A stretch of DNA of 11,257 nucleotides from an uncultured bacterium (GCA_900547945.1 URIT01000111.1:1-11257), one strand, 5' to 3'; shown: positions 1 to 6,186, numbered from the stretch's first letter. Translations and numbers: made by a program. Notes: a model not told the origin generated them from the sequence alone.

Positions 1-597
1 GTGGCCGCGCCCGGCGCCTGCACGGCGGCGGACGACGCCTGCACGGCGAACGTCGCCCGCATCCTCGGCGTTGCCGCCACTGCGGCCGAACGGCGCGTCG
101 CGCTCGTCCGGTGCGGCGGATCCCGTTCCAAGGCCGTCTCCGCAGGCGCCTACAACGGACTCTGCGACTGCGATGCGGCCGCCGCGACCGCCGGCGGCGG
201 CAAGGGATGCACCTACGGCTGCCTCGGCTACGGAAGCTGCGCGCGCGTCTGCCCGAAGAACGCGATCCGCATCGAAGACGGTCTGGCGCGGGTCGAGAAG
301 AACCTCTGCATCGGCTGCGGGAAGTGTGTGGCCGCGTGCCCGCGACGGCTCATCGCGCTCGTGCCCGCCAAGGCGCCGCTCCATGTCCTCTGCGCGAATC
401 CGGACAAGGGCCCCGCCGTCCGCAAGGTCTGCTCCGTCGGCTGCATCGGCTGCCACCTCTGCGAAAAGAACGCGGGCGGCGCAGCGGCGCACCACTTCAC
501 GTTCCAGGGCTTCCTCGCGCAGGTCAACTACGCGAACCCGCCGACGGACGAACAGATCGCGGCGAAATGTCCCGCGAAGTGCATGGGGAGGTTTTAG
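1..597 (+). CDS. rnfB: RnfB, ion-translocating electron transport complex subunit B (5' end outside window)
   Basis: This is the C-terminal part of the polyferredoxin subunit that passes electrons within the Rnf complex at the inner face of the membrane. The window begins in mid-gene, so the GTG at base 1 is not taken as the start; the N-terminal membrane helix and first Fe-S domain lie upstream. Visible cysteines are C70, C74, C80 and C84 (followed by Pro), then a classical 4Fe-4S motif C103, C106, C109, C113-Pro, then C144, C148, C151 and C154 in the segment VCSVGCIGCHLCEKN typical of RnfB. The stretch VALVRCGGS also matches the family. The stop TAG (595-597) is part of the first unit of a 7-bp repeat array. 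rnfC would normally follow directly but is about 2.1 kb downstream. Residue numbers count from base 1. Confidence 0.93.
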   Translation: MAAPGACTAADDACTANVARILGVAATAAERRVALVRCGGSRSKAVSAGAYNGLCDCDAAAATAGGGKGCTYGCLGYGSCARVCPKNAIRIEDGLARVEKNLCIGCGKCVAACPRRLIALVPAKAPLHVLCANPDKGPAVRKVCSVGCIGCHLCEKNAGGAAAHHFTFQGFLAQVNYANPPTDEQIAAKCPAKCMGRF

Positions 598-711
598 GTT
601 TTAGGTTTTAGCAGAGAAGTTTTAGGTGTTAGCGGAGAGGTTTTTTAGGTTTTAGGTTCTAGGTTCTAGGTTTTAGCGGAGAGGTTTTAGGTTTCAGGTT
701 TTAGATTGGAG
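591..711 (+). repeat. Heptanucleotide array, left block (GTTTTAG units)
   Basis: Almost the whole stretch divides into 7-base units: GTTTTAG (most common), the variants GTGTTAG, GTTCTAG and GTTTCAG, and purine-rich spacer units CAGAGAA and CGGAGAG. One unit (640-648) is 9 bases. The first unit contains the rnfB stop codon, and the last unit (705-711, ATTGGAG) contains the likely ribosome binding site of the next gene. I see no promoter or open frame of its own. The same family recurs at 1071-1140, on the other strand at 1197-1354, and as a short run inside rnfC at 3065-3098. Confidence 0.93.
708..711 (+). promoter_or_regulatory. Ribosome binding site GGAG for the four-helix-bundle gene
   Basis: GGAG lies 9 bases before ATG 721. 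It decides the start: the in-frame TTG at 706 overlaps it and would leave no Shine-Dalgarno sequence, so ATG 721 is preferred. It sits in a variant unit of the heptad array. Confidence 0.6.
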
Positions 712-720
712 CATTTTGAG

Positions 721-1077
721 ATGATTCGGGATTTTCGAGATTTGGTGGTGTGGCAAAAGGCTATGCTTTTTGCGGAACACGTCTATACCATGCTGCCCTG
801 CTTCCCGGCGGAGGAACGGTTTGGCCTGTGCGACCAACTTCGCCGGGCGGTGGTCTCGATTCCGTCAAACATTGCCGAGGGACGCGGACGCGATTCGGCG
901 AAGGACTTCGCCCATTTCCTGCATTTGGCAAAGGGATCGCTGAACGAAGTGATGACCCAACTGGAATTGGCGTTCCGGTTTGGCTACCTGTCGGAGTATG
1001 AAAAACTCAGCGCAGAGGCGGAAGAGATAGGAAAGATGCTTTCGTCGCTGATACGCCGCCTCCGCACTGAGTCTTAG
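721..1077 (+). CDS. Four-helix-bundle protein of the 23S rRNA intervening-sequence (S23) family
   Basis: This 118-residue protein has the usual length and motifs of the family: an N-terminal MIRDF, then VVWQKAM, a QLRRAVVSIPSNIAEGRGR core and a GSLNEV helix later on. The family was named for proteins encoded in intervening sequences of 23S rRNA genes and is related to the Avd accessory protein of diversity-generating retroelements, but here it is neither in an rRNA gene nor near a reverse transcriptase. Its molecular role is not established. ATG 721 is chosen because GGAG precedes it at 9 bases. The gene is enclosed by heptad arrays, and its stop TAG (1075-1077) ends a unit, GTCTTAG. It is visibly less GC-rich than the rnf genes, which suggests acquisition. 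A truncated second copy follows at 1143. Confidence 0.9.
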   Translation: MIRDFRDLVVWQKAMLFAEHVYTMLPCFPAEERFGLCDQLRRAVVSIPSNIAEGRGRDSAKDFAHFLHLAKGSLNEVMTQLELAFRFGYLSEYEKLSAEAEEIGKMLSSLIRRLRTES

Positions 1078-1140
1078 GTTTTAGGTTTCAGGTTTTAGCA
1101 GAGAGGTTTTAGGTTCTAGGTTTTAGCAGAGAGTGTTAAG
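1071..1140 (+). repeat. Heptanucleotide array, middle block
   Basis: Ten consecutive units, each exactly 7 bases, run from 1071 to 1140: GTCTTAG, GTTTTAG, GTTTCAG, GTTTTAG, CAGAGAG, GTTTTAG, GTTCTAG, GTTTTAG, CAGAGAG, TGTTAAG. The first unit includes the last sense bases and stop codon of the four-helix-bundle gene. The block ends two bases before the ATG of the truncated second copy, so this copy has the same upstream arrangement as the intact gene. Confidence 0.92.
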
Positions 1141-1142
1141 AA

Positions 1143-1196
1143 ATGATACGGGATTTCAAGAATTTGGCGGTTCGACACAGAACGATGAGTGCCCAG
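1143..1196 (+). pseudogene. 5' remnant of a second four-helix-bundle gene
   Basis: The first 15 codons read MIRDFKNLAVRHRTM, which aligns with MIRDFRDLVVWQKAM at the start of the intact gene at 721. Homology is lost soon after. From 1197 the reading frame runs into reverse-orientation heptads (giving NLKPKT-like peptide) and stops at 1239-1241, for 32 codons in all. The essential helices are absent, so no functional four-helix bundle can be made. The tryptophan at position 11 of the intact copy is replaced here by Arg, a sign of decay. The homology is short, but its placement just after a heptad block, like the intact copy, supports it. Confidence 0.7.
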
Positions 1197-1354
1197 AACC
1201 TAAAACCTAAAACCTTCCCAACTAAAACCTCCCCCAGCTAAAACCTAAAACCTAAAACCTTCCCGGCTAAAACCTTCCCAGCTAAAACCTCCCCCAGCTA
1301 AAACCTAAAACCTTCCCGGCTAAAACCTAAAACCTTCCCGGCTAAAACCTAAAA
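1197..1354 (-). repeat. Heptanucleotide array, right block, opposite orientation (CCTAAAA units)
   Basis: On the plus strand the unit is CCTAAAA, the reverse complement of the unit in the two left blocks, mixed with CCTTCCC, CCTCCCCC and (A/G)GCTAAAA. A higher-order period is visible: the order CCTTCCC, A-CTAAAA, CCTCCCCC, AGCTAAAA, CCTAAAA occurs from about 1213 and again from about 1273. The last unit abuts the ATG of the HipA-like gene at 1355. With the left blocks it makes an inverted arrangement around the four-helix-bundle gene. Confidence 0.92.
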
Positions 1355-2734
1355 ATGATTCTGAGGCATCGAGATACGGAAGTCCTGCGGTTCGACTGGC
1401 TCGAACCGGAAGGGGTCCGCATTGTCTCGGTGAACGAGGCGGCGCGGCGCTTTCTGCCGCTCGACCTGCATGGCCAGGCCACGGACGAGGGACTCTGGCG
1501 TTGGCTCAGGCACCGTATTGTTCCCAAGCACCGCAACTACATCCAGGAGATGCTGTTGAAACTCGGTGTCTCCTATGGCGTGCGGCCAATCATCGAAGTC
1601 TCGAAGGGACTTTCCCTCAATGACGTGCATTGGGTCTGCGGCGACGCCTCCCGTGCCTGTTGGCGTGCCGTCAACCTTTACGAGAATCCGTTCTCGAAGT
1701 CCATGGCCGTCCTTGCGTTTACAGGATGTGGACGGCAGGGGTCGCCGACGCGGACGGTACCTGAGACATCGCCGGAGTTCTCGACGAACGGCATGCTTGC
1801 GAAATGCTGGCGTCGAACAGATTCCGGCATCGTGCTCTACAAGTCCGGCAGCGAACACTTTGCGAACGCCGGCTTCGAGCCGTATTCCGAATACTATGCG
1901 GCGCAAATCGCCGAGGCGCTGGGCTACGCGCACGTCCCCTACGGTCTTGAACGGTTCAAGGGACGGCTTTGCTCGACGTGTCCCCTTTTCACAAGCGAGA
2001 AAATCGGTTTCATTCCGGCAGGGCGCCTTGTCTCGACGGCGGAGGCGCTGGCGGACGCACGCTTTGCGGAAATCTTCTTTTTCGATGCCCTGATCTGCAA
2101 TACCGACCGCCACCTTGGCAACTTCGGCTACCTCATTGACAATGACACGAATGAGATCATGGGCGCGGCACCGATCTTCGACAACGGCTACGGTTTGTTT
2201 TCGCTGGCCCTGGACCGCCCGGAAGATCCCCGCAACCACGAATGGGACGACTTGCGCAAGTATGCCCGCAAGATTGGTCCGAGTCTCTATCTTCCCTGGC
2301 TCGCCTTTCCAGGCGGCGTGACGTCCGCCATGAAGGCTGCGGCCATGCGGTTGAAGGGATTTCGGTTCAAGCGGCATCCCTATTACAACCTGTCCGCATC
2401 CCGGTTACGGAAACTAGAGGAGTTTCTGCAAAACCGCGTTGACAAAATCATTGAATTTGGATGCGATGCCGACAGATTCCTGATGTTAGACGAAAAGAAT
2501 GGCGCGGAAGCGCCTGTAGACGACGTGTCCCGTGACGCATGTACGATTGAAGAGAGAATCCTGCAGAATGCCGAGGCCGATCCGTACATTTCGCAGGAAG
2601 AACTTGCGCAGGTCCTGGGTCTCTCGCGACGGACGATCCAGCGCAAGATCGCCGACCTGAAGCAGATGAAACGTCTCGCACGCATTGGCTCTGGACGAAC
2701 AAAATGCTGGAAAGTGAACTATGAGAACCGTTAG
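1355..2734 (+). CDS. HipA-like kinase domain protein with C-terminal winged helix-turn-helix
   Basis: This 459-residue protein carries hallmarks of the HipA/CtkA atypical kinase fold. LYKSG contains the probable ATP-binding Lys163; NTDRHLGNFG holds the catalytic-loop Asp251 and Asn256; APIFDNG holds the metal-binding Asp276. Residues about 410-455 (ISQEELAQVLGLSRRTIQRK followed by a basic wing) form a winged helix like those at the ends of Fic and AlbA-type regulators. HipA kinases phosphorylate protein targets and usually pair with a separate DNA-binding HipB antitoxin; here kinase and DNA-binding modules are in one chain and no HipB gene adjoins. Substrate and toxicity are unknown. ATG 1355 directly follows the heptad array with no Shine-Dalgarno sequence; the frame opens only three codons earlier. 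The 3' end overlaps rnfC by 14 bases. It is less GC-rich than its neighbours, suggesting transfer. Confidence 0.82.
   Translation: MILRHRDTEVLRFDWLEPEGVRIVSVNEAARRFLPLDLHGQATDEGLWRWLRHRIVPKHRNYIQEMLLKLGVSYGVRPIIEVSKGLSLNDVHWVCGDASRACWRAVNLYENPFSKSMAVLAFTGCGRQGSPTRTVPETSPEFSTNGMLAKCWRRTDSGIVLYKSGSEHFANAGFEPYSEYYAAQIAEALGYAHVPYGLERFKGRLCSTCPLFTSEKIGFIPAGRLVSTAEALADARFAEIFFFDALICNTDRHLGNFGYLIDNDTNEIMGAAPIFDNGYGLFSLALDRPEDPRNHEWDDLRKYARKIGPSLYLPWLAFPGGVTSAMKAAAMRLKGFRFKRHPYYNLSASRLRKLEEFLQNRVDKIIEFGCDADRFLMLDEKNGAEAPVDDVSRDACTIEERILQNAEADPYISQEELAQVLGLSRRTIQRKIADLKQMKRLARIGSGRTKCWKVNYENR
2709..2714 (+). promoter_or_regulatory. Probable ribosome binding site of rnfC inside the HipA-like gene
   Basis: GGAAAG lies 6 bases before ATG 2721, within the last codons of the upstream gene. 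The arrangement implies that rnfC translation is coupled to the HipA-like frame, or that rnfC has kept only a minimal leader. Confidence 0.45.
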
Positions 2735-4076
2735 AAGCACCTTTCGATTCAAAGGGGGCGTCCACCCCGACGACCATAAGGACCTGGCGCGCGAAAAGGC
2801 GATCGAGACGATGCCGTGTCCGGCGGAGCTCGTCATCTCGATGGGGCAGCACCTCGGCGCGCCGGCGACGTGCATCGTCGCGGTGGGCGACTACGTGGTG
2901 AAGGGGCAGCTGCTCGGCGAACGGAACGGCTTCATCTCCGTGCCGGTCCATGCGCCCGCCAACGGACGCATCACGGCGATTGAGCCGCGTCCCAGTCCGA
3001 GCGGCGCGCGCGTTCCGGCGGTCATCCTCGACACGACCGCGCCGGTGCCAGAGGGGTTGACGCCAAACCTGAAACCTGAAACCTCAAACCTGAAACCTCT
3101 CGACTGGCGCTCCGCCCGTCGGGAAGACCTCCTCGCGCGCATCGACGCGGCCGGTATCTGCGGCATGGGCGGCGCGGGCTTCCCGACGTGCGTGAAGCTG
3201 ACCCCCCCGCCGAGCAAACGCTGCGACTACCTGATCGTGAACGGCGCGGAATGCGAACCCTACCTCTGCGCGGACTTCCGCCTCATGCTGGAGCGCGCGG
3301 ACCGCGTGCGCACCGGCGTCGAGATTCTGCGCAAGATCCTCGGTGGCTGCGCCGTCCGCCTCGCCGTCGAGGCGAACAAGCCCGAGGCGGTCGCCGCGCT
3401 GGAGAAGGCGTTTGCGGACATCGACGGCGACGTCGAGATCGTCGTCCTTCCCGTCCTCTACCCGCAGGGCTCCGAGAAGCACCAGATCTACGCGACGGTC
3501 GGGCGCGTCGTACCCGAGCCGCCCGCCCTGCCCATCGACGTCGGGTGCGTCGTCGAGAACGTCTCCACCGTCGCGGCGGTCGCGGACGCGGTGGAACACG
3601 GAACGCGCCTCCTTTCGCGCGTCACGACGGTTTCGGGCGACGCCGTCCGCGAGCCGAAGAACGTCGAGGCCCCGCTCGGCACGAAGTACGCCGACCTCGT
3701 CGCCTTCTGCGGCGGCGTGAAGGAACCGCCCGCCAAGGTGGTTTCGGGCGGTACGATGATGGGCTTCGCCGTGCCGGGCCTGGAGATCGCGACGACGAAG
3801 ACGACGTCGGGGCTTCTCCTCCTGTCGCGGCAACGCGTCTTCCAGTACGTCTCGCAGCCCTGCATCAACTGCGGACGCTGCGTGCGGGCGTGCCCGATGA
3901 ACCTCAACCCCGCCCTCATCGGCCAGGCCGTCGAGGCGGACGACCTCGCGTGCGCCGCACGGGCCCACGTGGCCGTCTGCATCGAGTGCGGCGCCTGTAC
4001 CTTCGTCTGCCCCGCCTACCGTCCGCTCACCCAGCTCTGCCGCCGCGCAAAGGCGGCGCTGCGGAAGAAGCCCTGA
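2721..4076 (+). CDS. rnfC: RnfC, ion-translocating electron transport complex subunit C
   Basis: RnfC is the peripheral NADH-facing subunit of the Rnf complex and exchanges electrons between NAD(H) and the Fe-S/flavin chain. The 451-residue length is usual. It begins with TFRFKGGVHP, near the canonical N-terminus. The glycine-rich nucleotide/FMN site is GICGMGGAGFP at residues 145-155. Two 4Fe-4S motifs follow: C381, C384, C387, C391-Pro and C420, C423, C426, C430-Pro. ATG 2721 overlaps the preceding gene by 14 bases and has GGAAAG 6 bases upstream. Residues 116-126 (NLKPETSNLKP) are encoded by five copies of a 7-bp repeat inserted in frame between the N-terminal domain and the nucleotide-binding domain. 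rnfD follows after 33 bases. Confidence 0.96.
   Translation: MRTVRSTFRFKGGVHPDDHKDLAREKAIETMPCPAELVISMGQHLGAPATCIVAVGDYVVKGQLLGERNGFISVPVHAPANGRITAIEPRPSPSGARVPAVILDTTAPVPEGLTPNLKPETSNLKPLDWRSARREDLLARIDAAGICGMGGAGFPTCVKLTPPPSKRCDYLIVNGAECEPYLCADFRLMLERADRVRTGVEILRKILGGCAVRLAVEANKPEAVAALEKAFADIDGDVEIVVLPVLYPQGSEKHQIYATVGRVVPEPPALPIDVGCVVENVSTVAAVADAVEHGTRLLSRVTTVSGDAVREPKNVEAPLGTKYADLVAFCGGVKEPPAKVVSGGTMMGFAVPGLEIATTKTTSGLLLLSRQRVFQYVSQPCINCGRCVRACPMNLNPALIGQAVEADDLACAARAHVAVCIECGACTFVCPAYRPLTQLCRRAKAALRKKP
3065..3098 (+). repeat. In-frame heptad run inside rnfC (AACCTGA units)
   Basis: Five tandem 7-base units, AACCTGA, AACCTGA, AACCTCA, AACCTGA and a last AACCT(CT), lie inside rnfC and are read as NLKPETSNLKP. 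Because 7 is not a multiple of 3, the peptide period is also 7 residues over 21 bases. CCTGAAA is the reverse complement of the TTTCAGG variant seen at about 691-698 and 1085-1092, which ties this run to the array family upstream. Confidence 0.85.
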
Positions 4077-4109
4077 CCCAACCACCTGGAACGACGAGAC
4101 CCAACCATC

Positions 4110-5123
4110 ATGCACGCTCCCCAGTTCATCCTATCGAGTTCACCGCACACGCACGCGAAGGCGTCCGTGAGCGGCATCATGCTCGACGTCCTCATCGCCC
4201 TCCTGCCCACGTTCGGCTGCGCCGTCTACTTCTTCGGCTGGCGGGCCCTCCTCCTGACGGGCACCTGCATCGCCGCCTGCCTCGTCACCGAGGCGCTCTG
4301 CCGCCTCGCGATGAAGCGCGAGAACACGATCGGCGACCTCTCCGCCGTCGTGACCGGGCTCCTGCTCGCCCTCAACCTGCCGCCGGACCTCCCGCTCTGG
4401 ATGGCCCTCGTGGGCAGCGTCTTCGCGATCGGCGTCGCCAAGCAGGTCTTCGGCGGCCTCGGCTATAACCCCTTCAACCCCGCTCTCGCCGCCCGCGCGT
4501 TCATGCTCGTCTCCTTCTCCGAGGCGATGACGTCCTGGACGCCCTCCCTCTGGAAGGCCGCCGCCGGGGCGGTGGACGCCACGACCACCGCGACGCCGCT
4601 CGGCTACCTCAAGACCTTCGCGACGGCGGCCTGGGAAAAGCTGCCCGAGGCGGAACGCGCGCTCGACTTCACGAACGGTTCGTTCATCCACGCCGCCTTC
4701 TTCGGGAACGTCAACGGCTGCCTCGGCGAGGTGAGCGCCCTCGCCCTCCTGCTCGGCGCCGCCTATCTGCTCGTCCGCCGCGTCATCACCTGGCACATCC
4801 CCGTCGCCTTCATCGGCACGGTCGTCCTCTTCGCGTTCTTCCACTACGGCATGGACCTGAACGCCCTCAAGCTCGCGGAAGTCCACGTCTTCTGCGGCGG
4901 CGTGCTGCTCGGCGCCTGCTTCATGGCGACGGACTACGTGACCTCGCCCGCCACGCCCCTCGGCAAGCTGATCTTCGGCTGCGGGTGCGGACTCGTCACG
5001 ATGCTCATCCGCCTCCACGGCGCCTTCCCCGAGGGCGTCTCCTTCGCCATCCTCATCCTGAACGCCTTTACGCCCCTCATCTCCCGCTTCACACAGCCGA
5101 AGCCCTTCGGAGCCCGCCGATGA
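4110..5123 (+). CDS. rnfD: RnfD, ion-translocating electron transport complex subunit D
   Basis: RnfD is an integral inner-membrane flavoprotein of the NqrB/RnfD family and forms part of the ion-translocating core. The 337-residue protein opens with SSSPHTHAKASVSGIMLDV, close to the family N-terminus, and contains multiple hydrophobic segments (for example around residues 27-60, 70-110, 215-250 and 255-330). GGLGYNPFNPALAARAF is a family signature. DATTTATPL places the probable covalent FMN threonine at T162. Spacing to rnfC is 33 bases with only a weak upstream GGA. The gene overlaps rnfG by four bases (ATGA, 5120-5123), implying translational coupling. Confidence 0.95.
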   Translation: MHAPQFILSSSPHTHAKASVSGIMLDVLIALLPTFGCAVYFFGWRALLLTGTCIAACLVTEALCRLAMKRENTIGDLSAVVTGLLLALNLPPDLPLWMALVGSVFAIGVAKQVFGGLGYNPFNPALAARAFMLVSFSEAMTSWTPSLWKAAAGAVDATTTATPLGYLKTFATAAWEKLPEAERALDFTNGSFIHAAFFGNVNGCLGEVSALALLLGAAYLLVRRVITWHIPVAFIGTVVLFAFFHYGMDLNALKLAEVHVFCGGVLLGACFMATDYVTSPATPLGKLIFGCGCGLVTMLIRLHGAFPEGVSFAILILNAFTPLISRFTQPKPFGARR

Positions 5124-6094
5124 AGAACATGCTCAAGCTCCTCCTGCCCCTCACGGCGATCTCCGCCGTCTGCGCGGCGGTTCTCGCGGTCGTCGATTCC
5201 TTCACCCGCCTCCCCATCGCGAACATCGCGACGCTCAAGGCGAACCGCGCCGCCCAGGCCGTCATGCCCGCCGGCGTCAAGGCCCTCGTGGCGCGCCCCG
5301 ACCCCGCCGACACGAACGTCGTCCTCTTCGTCGGCTATGCGGACGACGCGCGCACGAAGGTTCTCGGCTACGCCGTCCCCGGCACGAGCCCCAACGGCTA
5401 CGCCGGCGACATCCGCCTCATGGCGGGTCTCACGGCCGACCGCGCCGTCGTCACCTACCGGGTCCTCGCCGCCAACGAAACGCCCGGCCTCGGCGCGAAG
5501 CTCGGCGACGCGGCGTTTGCCGCGCAGTTCGCCGGCAAGCCCGCCGCCGCGCTCAGGGTGAAGAAGGACGGCGGCACGATCGACGCCCTCACGGGCGCCA
5601 CCATCACCTCGCGCGCCGTCTGCGAGGCCCTCGCCGACGCGGTGGCCCGCGTGGCCCGCCTGGAGGGCAGAGCCTCCGCCGCCGTGCCCGCCGCCCCGCC
5701 GCCGCCGCAGGAAGGTCGCCTCATCCTCGACCCCACCCAATCCGCCACCGCGCTCAAAGTCCTCCCCAGGGGTACCACCACCGCCGTCGTGTGCGGCCAG
5801 GGGCCCCGTTTCCCGCTCTTCGCGGGACGTGACGCCGCCGGGAAGACGACGGGCTTCGCCGTCGTCGGCACCGGCACGGGGAAAGGCCCGGGCGGCCGGA
5901 TCGCCGTCCACTACCTCTACGGCTTCACCCCGTCCGGACAGCTTTCGTACACCGTGCGCCCCCTTCCCGTCAACCAGCTCGACCTCGCGGCCGGCGACAT
6001 GATCAACGCCCAGCGCGACGCCCTCAACGCCGCCCTGCGCGACGCCCAGGAACAGGTCCGGAACGTGTTGTATGAAAACACCTCTGAAAAATGA
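5120..6094 (+). CDS. rnfG: RnfG, FMN-binding subunit G, with a second degenerate FMN_bind-like domain
   Basis: RnfG carries covalently bound FMN on the periplasmic side of the Rnf complex. ATG 5120 overlaps the rnfD stop, and an N-terminal hydrophobic anchor (about residues 4-25) follows. The first FMN_bind domain has GYAV (83-86), ETPGLG (120-125) and DALTGAT (155-161) with T161 as the expected flavin attachment site. The protein is 324 residues, much longer than the roughly 200 typical of RnfG. After a proline-rich linker (about 190-200), residues 238-269 repeat the early FMN_bind pattern (K-x-x-G-F-A-V-x-G-T, then G-x-I and G-F-T), but no ETPGLG or S/T-GAT follows. The second part therefore looks like a truncated duplicate without flavin. 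No rnfE or rnfA gene comes after it. Confidence 0.93.
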   Translation: MKNMLKLLLPLTAISAVCAAVLAVVDSFTRLPIANIATLKANRAAQAVMPAGVKALVARPDPADTNVVLFVGYADDARTKVLGYAVPGTSPNGYAGDIRLMAGLTADRAVVTYRVLAANETPGLGAKLGDAAFAAQFAGKPAAALRVKKDGGTIDALTGATITSRAVCEALADAVARVARLEGRASAAVPAAPPPPQEGRLILDPTQSATALKVLPRGTTTAVVCGQGPRFPLFAGRDAAGKTTGFAVVGTGTGKGPGGRIAVHYLYGFTPSGQLSYTVRPLPVNQLDLAAGDMINAQRDALNAALRDAQEQVRNVLYENTSEK

Positions 6095-6097
6095 TGA

Positions 6098-6186
6098 AAC
6101 GCAGATGCTCCGCATACGCAGAATTGGCCGAAAAGGCATGTGGCTACGACGGCGACGTGCGTCGCCTACGCCACGATGCCTTTTCG
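6098..6186 (+). repeat. Structured repeat, left copy (three-helix element)
   Basis: This 89-base element has, in order: ACGCAG; a small hairpin ATGC-TCC-GCAT (6105-6115); ACGCAGAATTGGC (6116-6128); an 11-bp outer stem (6129-6139 with 6176-6186); GTGGC paired with GCCAC (6140-6144 with 6170-6174); an internal loop TACGAC opposite TAC; and an inner stem GGCGAC/GTCGCC (6151-6156 with 6161-6166) closed by GTGC. G6175 is unpaired. A second copy lies inverted at 6226-6317 with the same loops but different stems. It could be a small RNA, a REP-like DNA palindrome or a terminator-like element. Confidence 0.8.

Noticed and set aside
1..3. GTG at base 1 as the true start of rnfB
   Set aside because: The N-terminal membrane helix and first Fe-S domain of RnfB are missing; the gene is cut by the window edge.
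706..720. TTG start at 706 for the four-helix-bundle gene
   Set aside because: It overlaps the only Shine-Dalgarno sequence, and the family begins at MIRDF, i.e. ATG 721.
721..1077. Avd protein of a diversity-generating retroelement
   Set aside because: The family is related, but no reverse transcriptase, template repeat or variable repeat is visible in the window.
721..1077. 23S rRNA intervening sequence
   Set aside because: No rRNA sequence surrounds the gene.
591..1354. CRISPR array
   Set aside because: Units are 7 bases and contiguous, with no unique spacers of uniform length and no cas genes.
591..1354. Telomere-like repeat or linear replicon end
   Set aside because: The unit resembles some telomeric heptamers, but it lies internal to an operon and changes strand in the middle; nothing suggests a chromosome end.
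3084..4115. A 343-codon minus-strand open frame opposite rnfC
   Set aside because: rnfC has clear Fe-S motifs in its own frame; the antisense product is low-complexity Arg/Ala/Asp sequence.
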